A stretch of 64,000 nucleotides of DNA, from assembly GCA_947086655.1 (NCBI GenBank), contig CAMTZM010000006.1, positions 1-64,000 on the forward strand, written 5' to 3'. Position 1 is the stretch's first letter. Every line of letters starts with the position of its first letter. Made by a program: the position numbers and the translations under genes. This DNA is from an uncultured Eubacteriaceae bacterium. GTDB lineage: Bacteria > Bacillota > Clostridia > Lachnospirales > CAG-274. The notes beneath the pieces are model-generated. The model made no database searches, was not told the origin of the DNA, and saw nothing but the letters and a program-made list of their open reading frames with translations. Shown one piece after another: positions 16,898 through 25,906 of this stretch.

Positions 16898-18187
16898 ATG
16901 AATATAGCTTTAAAAAATATTACAGCTTTATTAAAGTCTGAAAATGGCTATAAAGCTGAAAAAACTGATATTTATATTGAAGGCGATACAATAAAGGCAG
17001 TAGGAAAGACACCGGAAAATTTTAAAATTGATAAAACTATTGATGGAAATGATAAATTTGCTGTTCCGGGGTTTATTAATTGTCATACTCATACTTATAT
17101 GTCGCTTTTTAGAAATCTTGCTGATGATTTATTTTTTGACGATTGGCTTTTTAAAAATATTATGCCTATGGAAGACAAGCTTTCAAATGAAGATGCCTAT
17201 TGGGGGGCGTTGCTTTCTTGTATAGAGATGATTAAAACAGGAACAACATGTTTTCTTGATATGCACATGTTTAAAAATCAAACAGCTAAAGCAGCAGTTG
17301 ATACAGGAATTAGAGCGGTAATATCAAGGGGGCTTACAGGAAGGGACAGAAACGATAAAGACGGTGTAAAAAGAGTAAATGAAGCGTTGGAAGAAGCTGA
17401 AGATATGAAAGGCAGTAAGCGTTTATCATTTATGCTTGCTCCTCACGCTATATATACATGTGATACAGGTTATATAGAATTTGTTTTAGAAACAGCGAAA
17501 AAGAAAAACTTTCCACTTCATATACATTTGTCAGAAACAAGAAAAGAAGTAAAAGATTCATTGGAAAAATATGGAATGTCTCCGGTTGAATATTTAGACA
17601 AGCTTGGTTTTTTTGATGTTAAAACCGTAGCGGCTCATTGTGTTCATTTATCTGATGAAGATATTGAAATAATGGCTAAAAAGAATGTAAATGCTGCTTT
17701 AAATCCAATTAGCAATTTAAAACTTGGAAATGGTTTTGCACCTGTTTTAAAAATGTTTAAAAGCGGAGTTAATCTCTGTATAGGAACTGACAGCCAGGCA
17801 AGCAATAATAATCTTAATTTATTTAGCGATATGAATTATACTGCTATGATACACAAAGGAACAAATGAAGACGCTTTAGCTATAAGCGCTTTTGACGCAT
17901 TAAAATTTGCTACTGAAAACGGGGCAAATGCTCTTGGAATTAACGCTGGAAGTATAGAAGAAGGCAAAAAAGCAGATATATCTATATTAAATTTGAATTG
18001 TCCGTCTTTTTGCCCAAAAAATAATTTGGTTTCAGCTTTGGTTTATTCAGCTAACGGTTCTGAGGTTGATACCGTTATAATAGATGGTAATATTGTTATG
18101 GAAAATAAAAAAATGACTATGATTGATGAAAATGAAGTTTACAAAAAAGTAAATGAAATATTGATTAAATTGAAAGGCGGTAAATAA
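16898..18187 (+). CDS. mtaD: 5-methylthioadenosine/S-adenosylhomocysteine deaminase
   Basis: A 429-residue amidohydrolase of the TrzN/SsnA/MtaD group that deaminates S-adenosylhomocysteine, methylthioadenosine or adenosine. Metal ligands are visible in NCHTHTYMSLFRNLADDLFFDDWL, in the HIHLSETRKEV segment and in VAAHCVHLSDEDIE, and the active-site Asp in CIGTDSQASNNNL. The stop codon touches the ATG of ahcY, so both belong to one operon for recycling the by-product of SAM-dependent methylation. Deamination to S-inosylhomocysteine followed by hydrolysis is known for such pairs in methanogens. Confidence 0.9.
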   Translation: MNIALKNITALLKSENGYKAEKTDIYIEGDTIKAVGKTPENFKIDKTIDGNDKFAVPGFINCHTHTYMSLFRNLADDLFFDDWLFKNIMPMEDKLSNEDAYWGALLSCIEMIKTGTTCFLDMHMFKNQTAKAAVDTGIRAVISRGLTGRDRNDKDGVKRVNEALEEAEDMKGSKRLSFMLAPHAIYTCDTGYIEFVLETAKKKNFPLHIHLSETRKEVKDSLEKYGMSPVEYLDKLGFFDVKTVAAHCVHLSDEDIEIMAKKNVNAALNPISNLKLGNGFAPVLKMFKSGVNLCIGTDSQASNNNLNLFSDMNYTAMIHKGTNEDALAISAFDALKFATENGANALGINAGSIEEGKKADISILNLNCPSFCPKNNLVSALVYSANGSEVDTVIIDGNIVMENKKMTMIDENEVYKKVNEILIKLKGGK

Positions 18188-19432
18188 ATGAGTGAAATAA
18201 GAGATATAAATTTGTGGGAAAGCGGAAAAAGAAAAATTGAGTGGGTTAAACATAACATGGACCTTTTAAGAAGTATTGAGAAGGAATTTGTTGAGAAAAA
18301 GCCTTTTGAGGGTTTGAAAATTGCGTTGTCTATACATTTGGAAGCAAAAACGGCTTATCTTTGTAAAGTTTTAGCTTTAGGCGGCGCTGAAATGTATGTT
18401 ACCGGAAGCAACCCTCTTTCTACTCAAGATGATGTTGCTGCTGCTCTTGTTAATGACGGTTTAAACGTATTTGCATGGCATAAAGCTTCTGCTGAAGAAT
18501 ATGAAAGACATACAAGTATGGTTATTGAGGCTGGGCCTAATATAATTATTGACGACGGCGGAGACCTTGTAAATTTAATTCATAATAAATATCCTGAAAA
18601 GATAAAAGATGTTTTAGGCGGTTGTGAAGAAACAACAACAGGAATAATAAGACTTATGGCTATGAATAATGATAATAAGCTTAAATTTCCTATGGTTCTT
18701 GTAAATAATGCAAAGTGCAAATATCTTTTTGACAATAGATATGGAACAGGGCAGTCTGTATGGGATGGAATAAACAGAACAACAAACTTAATTGTTGCCG
18801 GAAAGAATGTTGTTGTAGCTGGTTATGGCTGGTGCGGCAAAGGAGTTGCTATGAGGGCAAAAGGACTTGGAGCATCGGTTATTATAACAGAAATAGACCC
18901 TATAAAAGCAATGGAAGCAGTAATGGACGGCTTTAAGGTTATGAAAATGGAAGAAGCTGCTGAGATAGGAGATTTTTTTATTACCGTTACAGGCTGCTGC
19001 GATGTAATAAACGAATTGTCGTTTAATAAAATGAAAGACGGAGCTATTTTATGTAATGCCGGTCATTTTGATATTGAAGTTGATGTTAAAGGTCTTTCTG
19101 AAATAGCTGTAAATAAATTTGAGGCTCGAAATAACATAATGGGTTATAAACTTAAAAATGGAAGAAACATATATGTTATAGCAGAGGGAAGACTTGTTAA
19201 TCTTGCTGCCGGAGACGGTCATCCAGCAGAGATAATGGATATGAGTTTTGCAATACAGGCATTAAGTGCAGCTTATATTGCTAAAAACAAAGGAAAATTT
19301 AAAGATATGATTATTTCTGTTCCAGAGGAAATTGATAAAGAAGTATCAGAAAGAAAATTAAAGTTCTGGGGAATTGATATAGATAAATTAACTGATAAGC
19401 AAGAAAAATATCTTAACAGCTGGCAAGTTTAA
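18188..19432 (+). CDS. ahcY: Adenosylhomocysteinase-family enzyme
   Basis: A 414-residue NAD-dependent hydrolase. Markers are LSIHLEAKTAYLCKVLALGGAE, the GCEETTTGIIRL motif, KCKYLFDNRYGTGQSVWDGI and the NAD fold GYGWCGKGVAMRAKGLGA, ending in AGDGHPAEIMDMSFAIQAL. It lacks the long insertion of eukaryotic and E-type enzymes and resembles the shorter archaeal/Thermotoga-type form. That form can prefer S-inosylhomocysteine when paired with the deaminase encoded immediately upstream (0 nt gap). Substrate choice is an inference. Confidence 0.93.
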   Translation: MSEIRDINLWESGKRKIEWVKHNMDLLRSIEKEFVEKKPFEGLKIALSIHLEAKTAYLCKVLALGGAEMYVTGSNPLSTQDDVAAALVNDGLNVFAWHKASAEEYERHTSMVIEAGPNIIIDDGGDLVNLIHNKYPEKIKDVLGGCEETTTGIIRLMAMNNDNKLKFPMVLVNNAKCKYLFDNRYGTGQSVWDGINRTTNLIVAGKNVVVAGYGWCGKGVAMRAKGLGASVIITEIDPIKAMEAVMDGFKVMKMEEAAEIGDFFITVTGCCDVINELSFNKMKDGAILCNAGHFDIEVDVKGLSEIAVNKFEARNNIMGYKLKNGRNIYVIAEGRLVNLAAGDGHPAEIMDMSFAIQALSAAYIAKNKGKFKDMIISVPEEIDKEVSERKLKFWGIDIDKLTDKQEKYLNSWQV

Positions 19433-19453
19433 TATTTTAAGGAGAATGACATT

Positions 19454-20497
19454 ATGAGAGAGTTGACAGATAAATTATATGAAACAAGGAATATTGAAAA
19501 AAGTGAATTTTTATATATGCTTGAAAATCGAACTGAAGAAAGTGATAAATATTTATTTGAAAAAGCAAGAAAGGTTAGTACTTCTATTTTTGGAAATAAA
19601 GTATATATAAGAGGACTTATTGAGTTTACAAATTATTGCAGAAATAATTGTTATTATTGCGGTATACGCTGTGATAATATGAATGCGCAAAGATACAGAC
19701 TTGAACATGATGATATTTTAAATTGTTGTGATTTAGGTTATAAGCTTGGATTTCGTACATTTGTTCTTCAAGGCGGAGAAGATTTATATTATGATGATGA
19801 AAAAATATGCAATATTGTAAGAGATATTAAAAAAAGATATAATGACTGTGCTGTTACACTGTCAATAGGTGAAAAAAGCTTTGAAACATATTTAAAATAT
19901 TATCAGGCTGGTGCAGATAGATATCTTTTACGGCATGAAACGGCTGAAAAGAGCCATTATTCTTTGCTTCACCCAAAGCAAATGAGTCTTGAAAGCAGAA
20001 TGGAATGTCTTTATAATTTAAAAAAAATAGGTTTTCAAACAGGCTGTGGATTTATGGTTGGTTCACCTTATCAAACTAATGAATCTATTGCGGAAGATAT
20101 AATGTTTATAAAAGATTTTAAGCCGCATATGGTTGGCATAGGTCCTTTTATATCACATAAAGATACTCCTTTTAATAATTTTGAAAACGGAAATATAAAT
20201 GTTACTTTATTTCTTCTTTCTGTTATAAGGCTTTTACTTCCTAATGTACTTTTGCCGGCTACAACGGCTTTAGGTACTCTTGATTCAAATGGCAGGGAAA
20301 AGGGAGTTTTGGCAGGTGCAAATGTTCTTATGCCTAATTTATCGCCTGTAAACGTAAGGAAAAAATATTCATTATATGACAATAAAATATGCACAGGTGA
20401 AGAAGCTGCCGAATGTAATATATGTTTGAGAAAAAGAATGAAAAATATTGGCTATGAAATTGTTGAAGAACGTGGAGACTATAATGAAAAAGCTTAA
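19454..20497 (+). CDS. hydE: [FeFe]-hydrogenase H-cluster radical SAM maturase HydE
   Basis: A 347-residue radical SAM enzyme. The cluster motif CRNNCYYC (CX3CX2C) is at about residues 60-67, with GGEDLYYDDEKI and the RHETAEKSHYSLLHP region typical of HydE. HydE acts in building the dithiomethylamine-bearing H-cluster. A CNICLRKRMKNIGY segment is near the C-terminus. It follows ahcY by 21 nt with its own AGGAGA site. hydF and hydG are not in the window. Coupling to SAM recycling genes may reflect the SAM use of radical enzymes. Confidence 0.93.
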   Translation: MRELTDKLYETRNIEKSEFLYMLENRTEESDKYLFEKARKVSTSIFGNKVYIRGLIEFTNYCRNNCYYCGIRCDNMNAQRYRLEHDDILNCCDLGYKLGFRTFVLQGGEDLYYDDEKICNIVRDIKKRYNDCAVTLSIGEKSFETYLKYYQAGADRYLLRHETAEKSHYSLLHPKQMSLESRMECLYNLKKIGFQTGCGFMVGSPYQTNESIAEDIMFIKDFKPHMVGIGPFISHKDTPFNNFENGNINVTLFLLSVIRLLLPNVLLPATTALGTLDSNGREKGVLAGANVLMPNLSPVNVRKKYSLYDNKICTGEEAAECNICLRKRMKNIGYEIVEERGDYNEKA

Positions 20498-20555
20498 ATT
20501 AATTTTATCTTTGTTTATTAATAAATGTGCTGTATTGCCATGAAAGGGAATGATT

Positions 20556-21287
20556 ATGAAAGAAAAAATAAATGTAAAAGGGCTTATTAAACATTTCGGC
20601 AGCCTTAAAGTTCTTAAAGGTATTGATTTAAGTGTTTCAGAAGGCGAGGTTGTGTGCCTTATAGGTCCGTCAGGTTCGGGAAAAAGCACTTTTTTAAGAT
20701 GTCTTAATAAACTTGAGGACGCTGACGGCGGCGTTATTATTGTTGATGGTATTAATATTACAGATAAAAAAACAAATATTAATAAGTTTAGGGAAAATAT
20801 CGGAATGGTATTTCAGCATTTTAATCTTTTTCCGCATTTGACTGTTTTGGAAAATGTTACTTTAGCGCCTATTAAATTAAAGAAAATAAGTAAAGAAGAC
20901 GCTTGTAAAAAAGCTATGAAACTTCTTTCTGATGTTGGTTTGTCAGATAAAGCTGAAAACTATCCTATACAGCTTTCGGGAGGACAAAAGCAAAGAGTAG
21001 CTATCGCAAGAGCGCTTGCAATGGACCCGGATATAATGCTTTTTGATGAGCCTACAAGTGCTCTTGACCCAGAAATGGTAGGAGAGGTTCTTGAGGTTAT
21101 GAAATTACTTGCAAAGGCAGGTATGACTATGGTTGTAGTTACACATGAGATGGGTTTTGCAAAAGAGGTTTCCGACAGGGTTATTTTTATGGACGGTGGA
21201 TATATTGTAGAACAAGGTTCTCCGGAAGATGTAATGGTTAATCCAAAAAATCCAAGAACAATTGAATTTTTAAACAAAGTACTTTAG
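20556..21287 (+). CDS. Polar amino-acid ABC transporter ATP-binding protein
   Basis: A 243-residue GlnQ/ArtM-type ATPase. Walker A is GPSGSGKST, the Q-loop is in [16 protein letters not shown], the signature is [15 protein letters not shown], Walker B is [16 protein letters not shown], and the switch is [16 protein letters not shown]. The ATG at 20556 is preferred to one two codons upstream because AAAGGGA would otherwise touch the start. No permease or binding-protein gene is adjacent, so it must work with components encoded elsewhere. It is followed by a 53-nt hairpin. Confidence 0.94.
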   Translation: MKEKINVKGLIKHFGSLKVLKGIDLSVSEGEVVCLIGPSGSGKSTFLRCLNKLEDADGGVIIVDGINITDKKTNINKFRENIGMVFQHFNLFPHLTVLENVTLAPIKLKKISKEDACKKAMKLLSDVGLSDKAENYPIQLSGGQKQRVAIARALAMDPDIMLFDEPTSALDPEMVGEVLEVMKLLAKAGMTMVVVTHEMGFAKEVSDRVIFMDGGYIVEQGSPEDVMVNPKNPRTIEFLNKVL

Positions 21288-21314
21288 ATTTTTATTAAGT
21301 TTAATATTGTTTTG

Positions 21315-21367
21315 TTAGGGTGTATCTGAAAACTCTTTATATATTTTAGTATTCAGATACTCTCTAA
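21315..21367 (+). repeat. 53-nt hairpin repeat (TTAG...CTAA), copy 1
   Basis: TTAG at 21315 begins an imperfect 20-bp inverted repeat (17 of 20 paired) around a 13-nt loop, ending CTAA at 21367. It has the same length and layout as 29762-29814 and shares GTAT.TGAAAACT and ATATTTTAGT. It may terminate the preceding ATPase transcript. Confidence 0.7.
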
Positions 21368-21668
21368 TAAAAGGAAATGTCCAAAATGGAGATTTTATTA
21401 TAAAATAAAAATATGGAAGAAATTCCCTTATTATGGAAAAACAGAAAATTTAGACATTTCATCTTTTAAATAATCTAATTGACTTTTAATAGTTAGTTTT
21501 TTTCGGTTTACAGTTATGAAAAGAACAGCGTTGCTAATGTCTTTAATCTTTATAGGGATAACTTTGCATAAATATCTTGCGTCCTATGTATTATCACCAC
21601 AGAAATTTCCCATTTGTTATTTTAGAAAATAATTTCAGAAAAACTTCTATGGTCTTTGCAAAAAGAAA
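21368..21668. other. Gene-poor stretch, possible fossil
   Basis: No intact gene is seen. On the minus strand about 50 codons stay open around 21430-21590 (including NAVLFITVNRKK) but lack a start, and two stops follow. It resembles the decayed end of a coding sequence, not recognised. Confidence 0.4.
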
Positions 21669-21714
21669 AACCGATACACAGTAAATTTTCACAAGGTTTC
21701 TGTCTATCGGCTTT
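21665..21714 (-). terminator. Intrinsic terminator of the DUF1796 gene
   Basis: AAAAAGCCGATAGACAG pairs with CTGTGTATCGG, followed on the minus strand by TTTTTCTTTTT. Confidence 0.85.
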
Positions 21715-21735
21715 TTCTGTAACAAACCACATACT

Positions 21736-22739
21736 TCAAAAATTTAGATTCAGTATTTCATCTAAAGAAATAATATCATCATTTGCAAATTTATTTAACA
21801 ATTCTTTTTTTATATTTTCAAAATCATATGCTGCTGATACAATAACTTTTACACCATTTTCAGGATATACCTCATTTGGTGATACTATTTTAATATTTTC
21901 AAAACTACCTCCAGCTTTTTGCTTATCAACAAAACAAATTATTTTTGTTAGGTCTTTTAATTTTTTGTATAACTCTTTCCCAATTATACCCGCTCCATAA
22001 ATGATAACTTTATCTGATATTATGTTTCCGATGAAATCGTATGTTAATAATGCTGTCAGTGTTTTATATTTACGTTCTGTCAACTGTAACATGGGTTCAT
22101 TATTCTCTATATCAAAAGATAGATTTTTAATCAATTTTACACTGGAATAATTTTCTCCGCAAAAAGACAAAAAATCAACAGCATGGTCAAAATAGGAACG
22201 CAAACTCCATTGTGAAAGTCCACTCCATATTCGGGGGGGGTGATTCTGTAATATTGAAATTGAAAATCTTTATTGACTGACAAATCTTCATTGCAAAGAA
22301 AAACTATCTCGCTTTCTGGATTATTTTTTTTAATAATATATTTGATATAAGTGGCATTGTCCTTAATATATTCATAATCACTTTTATTTCGCATAGAACG
22401 AAGATAACATATTTTAGATTTTGATTTATAAAGAAATTTGTTTATTCGTTGTTCGTATTTTTCCCTTAACTTTTCATATTCATTTTCAAAACTTTCAGTA
22501 TCATGCATAAATTTAATATTAGATTTTTTATCACGAAAATGCAAAGGATAATCGTCAAATCTTTCTAAATTCTCTTGTAACAAAAAATCCTTAAAATCTG
22601 TTTCTATATAATGAAGTACCCAGCTAAAATCCGGTGTAACCAACCAGTCAAAAACTCCCGAAAACGACCTTAAACCATATTTAGACATAGATGATGCTAT
22701 TGGACACGCACTTCCCAATGATATGTAATAGTCAAACAT
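21736..22739 (-). CDS. DUF1796 papain-like cysteine peptidase family protein, out of frame at a G8 tract
   Basis: The N-terminal part (22739 down to about 22240) shows YYISLGSACPIASSMSKYGLRSFSGVFDWLVTP, typical of DUF1796, a putative papain-like cysteine peptidase family often found near glycan genes. It includes the conserved SxxC motif. The frame then fails after ITPPEYG and stops at 22137. The second part reads in another frame (WSLRSYFDHAVDFL..., then DKVIIYGAGIIGKELYKKL...ICFVDK), a Rossmann-type domain seen in sugar-modifying proteins. The break coincides with a run of eight G (C8 in the coding strand). Adding one C gives one open frame of 334 residues from ATG 22739 to the stop at 21736. 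The gene is therefore either phase-variable and currently off, a pseudogene, or a homopolymer sequencing error. The ATG at 22739 follows AAAGG by 8 nt. Confidence 0.8.
22233..22240. repeat. Poly-G8 tract at the frame break
   Basis: Eight consecutive G in an AT-rich genome, placed exactly where the DUF1796 reading frame breaks. A length of 6 or 9 restores the frame; 7 or 8 does not. This is the classical slipped-strand contingency arrangement. Confidence 0.85.
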
Positions 22740-22742
22740 TTT

Positions 22743-22972
22743 TTTCACCTTTCATCCTTTTAAAAAAAGTGTACCTTAAACTGTACTCATTGTCAAGGGT
22801 ACTTTAAGAAAGGGAATGTAAGGGAGTGTTCTATTCTCAGATTTTTAGAAAATAATAGTAAAGACAAGAATATTTGTATTTATGTCAATTGTACAAGTTT
22901 TGACAGTTTATAAGAATTATTAAGCGCTCTTATAAATACTCGAACTGGACACTTCCCAATGAAAAATTGTTG
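22743..22972. other. Intergenic region before infC
   Basis: No gene is seen. It holds the upstream region of the DUF1796 gene on the minus strand and A/T-rich sequence without recognisable repeats. Confidence 0.4.
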
Positions 22973-23001
22973 TTGACACAATAACTTTGATATGGTAAAA
23001 T
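22973..23001 (+). promoter_or_regulatory. SigA promoter of infC-rpmI-rplT
   Basis: TTGACA (22973-22978), 17 nt, TAAAAT (22996-23001). It drives the leader and the IF3/L35/L20 operon. Confidence 0.85.
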
Positions 23002-23007
23002 AAGTTT

Positions 23008-23141
23008 TTGTAAAGAAGAAGTTTCCGCTTCTCACCTTACGGCACATGCTTTAAGGTTATGTTTAAAGTGTTTATATTATGTGTCAGTGGTGAATTATAA
23101 GCATTGTAAAGCGGACTTTTTGTCTGCTTTTATTTTTTTGG
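23008..23141 (+). promoter_or_regulatory. Ribosomal protein L20 leader with attenuator
   Basis: The leader contains GTTTCCGCTTCTCACCTTACGG-like sequence near 23026-23050, as in Firmicutes infC leaders bound by L20. It ends in an intrinsic terminator (AAAGCGGAC 23108-23116 with GTCTGCTTT 23122-23130, then a T-run) directly before the infC ribosome-binding site. L20 binding is known to promote termination and so give feedback. Leader identity rests on position and these motifs. Confidence 0.75.
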
Positions 23142-23153
23142 GAGGTGCTCTAT

Positions 23154-23663
23154 ATTACAGATTTAATGATTAATGAACAGATAAGGGACAAAGAAATAAG
23201 ACTTATTGATGAAAATGGAAATCAGCTTGGAATATTATCAGCAAGAGAGGCTCAGAAACTTGCCGATGAAAGAAGACTTGATTTAGTTAAAATTTCGCCG
23301 GCTGCTAAACCGCCTGTATGTAAGATTATGGATTATAGCAAGTATAAATTTGATCAGGCGAAAAAGGAAAAAGAAGCACGAAAAAAACAAAAGGTTATTT
23401 CAGTTAAAGAGCTTCGTCTGTCCCCAAACATTGACACACATGATGTAGAAGTCAAAGTTAAAAAAGCCATTGAGTTTCTCAAAGATGGAAATAAGGTAAA
23501 AATAAGTATACGTTTTAGAGGTCGTGAACTTGGGCGAACAGATATTGCCGTTGATATAATGAATGGTTTTGCCGAGCAAGTTTCGGAGTATGGAGTGATA
23601 GAAAAAGAGCCAAAAATGGAAGCAAGAACAATGGCTATGTTTCTTTCACCAAAAAGCAATTAA
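23154..23663 (+). CDS. infC: Translation initiation factor IF-3
   Basis: A 169-residue factor that binds the 30S subunit and checks the initiator codon. The N-domain has INEQIRDKEIRLIDENGNQLGI, the linker is Lys-rich (FDQAKKEKEARKKQK), and the C-domain has KELRLSPNIDTHD and KVKISIRFRGRE. The start is taken as the non-standard ATT at 23154, 8 nt after GGAGG. The in-frame GTG at 23145 lies inside the Shine-Dalgarno sequence itself and cannot serve. ATT starts are known for infC and allow autoregulation. Confidence 0.95.
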   Translation: MTDLMINEQIRDKEIRLIDENGNQLGILSAREAQKLADERRLDLVKISPAAKPPVCKIMDYSKYKFDQAKKEKEARKKQKVISVKELRLSPNIDTHDVEVKVKKAIEFLKDGNKVKISIRFRGRELGRTDIAVDIMNGFAEQVSEYGVIEKEPKMEARTMAMFLSPKSN

Positions 23664-23690
23664 GTTTTAAATTTTAAGGAGGATAAAAAA

Positions 23691-23888
23691 ATGCCAAAGT
23701 TAAAAACAAGAAAAGCTGTTGCAAAGCGTGTATCTGTAACAGGTACAGGAAAGCTTAAAAAGACAAAGGCAAATAAACAACATATATTGACAAAAAAGAG
23801 TCCTAAAAGAAAAAGAAATTTAAGAAAATCGAATATTGTTGATTCGACTAACTTAAAGCAGTTAAAGAAAACGTTACCATATATTTAA
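23691..23888 (+). CDS. rpmI: 50S ribosomal protein L35
   Basis: A 65-residue basic ribosomal protein with [23 protein letters not shown] and the [11 protein letters not shown] motif, of standard length. AAGGAGGA precedes the ATG. It is the middle gene of infC-rpmI-rplT. Confidence 0.97.
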   Translation: MPKLKTRKAVAKRVSVTGTGKLKKTKANKQHILTKKSPKRKRNLRKSNIVDSTNLKQLKKTLPYI

Positions 23889-23912
23889 TTATTTTAAGGA
23901 GGACTTTTAAAA

Positions 23913-24266
23913 ATGGCAAGAATAAAAGGCGCAATGAATGCGCGTAAAAAACATAAAAAAGTATTAAAAATGGCAAAAGGTTTTAGAGGTGCAAGAAGCA
24001 AACAATATAGAGTTGCTAAACAATCTGTAATGCGTGCTATGGCACATGCTTTTGCCGGAAGAAAACAAACAAAAAGAGAATATAGAAAGCTTTGGATTGT
24101 AAGAATAAATGCTGCTGCAAGGATTAATGGAATATCTTACAGCAAGTTTATGAATGGTTTAAAGGTTGCCGGTATTAATATTAATAGAAAAATGCTTGCG
24201 GAGCTTGCTGTAAACGATGCTCAGGCTTTTGCTAAACTTGTAGAGACAGCTAAGGCTTCTATATAA
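23913..24266 (+). CDS. rplT: 50S ribosomal protein L20
   Basis: A 117-residue protein that binds 23S rRNA early in 50S assembly and is the expected repressor of its own operon through the leader at 23008-23141. Typical features are [36 protein letters not shown] and [18 protein letters not shown] precedes the start. Confidence 0.98.
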   Translation: MARIKGAMNARKKHKKVLKMAKGFRGARSKQYRVAKQSVMRAMAHAFAGRKQTKREYRKLWIVRINAAARINGISYSKFMNGLKVAGININRKMLAELAVNDAQAFAKLVETAKASI

Positions 24267-24346
24267 TAAAATGCCGATTAATTTGAATTTAAAAAAATAG
24301 TCTTTTACTTTTAATTAAATCGGTGTTTCCATAGTTTTACTGTGGG

Positions 24347-24373
24347 GCTACCGCTATATGCGGTAGCTTTTTG
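24347..24373 (+). terminator. Intrinsic terminator ahead of coaX
   Basis: GCTACCGC, loop TATAT, GCGGTAGC and TTTTT. It ends only about 8 nt before the coaX ribosome-binding site, so coaX must depend on read-through or it acts as an attenuator. No clear promoter is seen between rplT and this hairpin. Confidence 0.85.
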
Positions 24374-24389
24374 TTCGGAGGGAAATTTT

Positions 24390-25160
24390 ATGGTATTAGC
24401 GATAGATATAGGTAATACAAATATAGTTTTTGGTATTATTTCTTTTGATGTTATACAATTTGTAGCAAGAACGTCTACCGACAAAACAAAAACAAGCGAT
24501 CAATACGCTATTCAGTTTAAAAGCATATTAGAGCTTTATGATGTTGATGTAAATGAAATTGACGGCTGTATTATCTCGTCTGTTGTACCATCTGTTTTTA
24601 ACGAAGTTAGCCGGGCTGTAACAACTATAACAGGCATAGAGCCTATGTCAGTTGGTCCGGGAATTAAAACAGGTCTTAATATATTAATTGACAATCCGGC
24701 TCAGCTTGGAAGTGACCTTGTTGTAAATGCCGTAGCTGCTTTAAATGAGTATAAACCTCCAATTATTATAATTGATATGGGTACGGCGACTACTATATCT
24801 GTTGTTGATTCAAATGAAAATTATATTGGAGGAATAATACTTCCGGGTATGCGTATTTCTCTTGATGCTTTATGTTCAACAGCGGCGCAGTTGCCGGCTA
24901 TAAAACTTGAACAGCCTAAAAGGGTAATTGGAAAAAATACAATAGAATGTATGACAAGCGGTATAATAAATGGAAATGCGGCTATGATTGACGGTATGAT
25001 TGAGAGAATAGAAGATGAAATTGGAGAAAGGGCTATTGTTGTTGCAACAGGCGGACTTGCCGGAGAAATAGTAAAAAATTGCAGAAAAGAAGTTATATTT
25101 GATTCAGATTTGCTTTTAAAAGGACTTTATATTATTTATGAGAAAAATAAACAAATATAA
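24390..25160 (+). CDS. coaX: Type III pantothenate kinase
   Basis: A 256-residue enzyme for the first step of coenzyme A synthesis. The ASKHA fold is shown by LAIDIGNTNIVFGI at the start, the PGIKTGLNI and DLVVNAVAAL motifs, and IDMGTATTISVVD followed by GGIILPGMRISLDAL. The ATG at 24390 follows a CGGAGGG. An upstream in-frame ATG lies within the terminator stem and is rejected. Confidence 0.96.
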   Translation: MVLAIDIGNTNIVFGIISFDVIQFVARTSTDKTKTSDQYAIQFKSILELYDVDVNEIDGCIISSVVPSVFNEVSRAVTTITGIEPMSVGPGIKTGLNILIDNPAQLGSDLVVNAVAALNEYKPPIIIIDMGTATTISVVDSNENYIGGIILPGMRISLDALCSTAAQLPAIKLEQPKRVIGKNTIECMTSGIINGNAAMIDGMIERIEDEIGERAIVVATGGLAGEIVKNCRKEVIFDSDLLLKGLYIIYEKNKQI

Positions 25161-25161
25161 A

Positions 25162-25222
25162 ATGCGGCGGATATAATTTATATTGAATTAATCAATATTT
25201 TTTATATTATCCACCGCAAATA
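25162..25222. terminator. Long hairpin between coaX and mecA
   Basis: AATGCGG.GGATA pairs with TATCC.CCGCA around a second inner AT-rich stem. It lies between convergent genes and is a likely bidirectional terminator. Confidence 0.65.
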
Positions 25223-25252
25223 ATTAAAATTGTATTAATAATAATTTTATTT

Positions 25253-25906
25253 TTAATATGATGAAAGTATTTTTATTGCTTCTTGCTTAATAATTCTTTC
25301 TCCATGTTCAATTAAATATTGCTTTGAAATTGAATTGGATATATATTTAACGCCAAATTCAGATAAAATCATACTCAATTTTTTTGTATCAAGAGGTTGA
25401 GTATTATCTATTGTTTCTAATACAAGAAAATATTTGCCGTCATTTTTATAAAGACTGCTTAATTTTAATGAGTCAAAATTATTATTAATTTTTAAGCAAA
25501 CATTTGTTACATCGTTTAAAGTTTTAAACGCATATATAAGTATTTCCTCTTGAGTTTCCGGCTGAGACTGCACATGTCTTGTAGACATTGAATTGCTTTT
25601 AAACTTTTGTAAATCCTTGCTTGGCGGTACTAAATTAAATCTGTTTTCAATATCGGTTTCTTCAGTGATTTTTGAGACTATTATCATTATACTGTCTGAT
25701 GATACGGGTATAGCCTCTATCATAAATGGAGTATTTTCTATTTCAAAGCCACAGGCTGCAATTGCTTTTTCCATTAATTCACGAAATAATGCCTGTGTTT
25801 TTTCAGAACCGTGTGCAAGTTCATTAAGTTTTATGTTGCGTTCTTTTAAGTCAGATTGATTTAAAAAAACTTTTATTTGAGTGTCACTGATTTTTTCTAT
25901 TTTCAT
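25253..25906 (-). CDS. mecA: Adaptor protein MecA
   Basis: A 217-residue adaptor that in Firmicutes delivers substrates to the ClpC protease. The N-terminal motif MKIEKISDTQIKVFL and the C-terminal domain with EILIYAFKTLNDVTNVC are diagnostic. The acidic linker is short. The ATG at 25906 is preferred because GAGGGG lies 10 nt upstream. It is a single gene. Confidence 0.93.
   Translation of the reverse strand: MKIEKISDTQIKVFLNQSDLKERNIKLNELAHGSEKTQALFRELMEKAIAACGFEIENTPFMIEAIPVSSDSIMIIVSKITEETDIENRFNLVPPSKDLQKFKSNSMSTRHVQSQPETQEEILIYAFKTLNDVTNVCLKINNNFDSLKLSSLYKNDGKYFLVLETIDNTQPLDTKKLSMILSEFGVKYISNSISKQYLIEHGERIIKQEAIKILSSY

Noticed and set aside
21656-22000. Plus-strand 114-codon frame
   Set aside because: It mirrors the second half of the DUF1796 gene and starts in its terminator; no ribosome-binding site or family match.
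23145-23147. GTG start for infC
   Set aside because: It overlaps the Shine-Dalgarno sequence GGAGGTG; the ATT at 23154 has normal spacing and gives the standard IF3 N-terminus.
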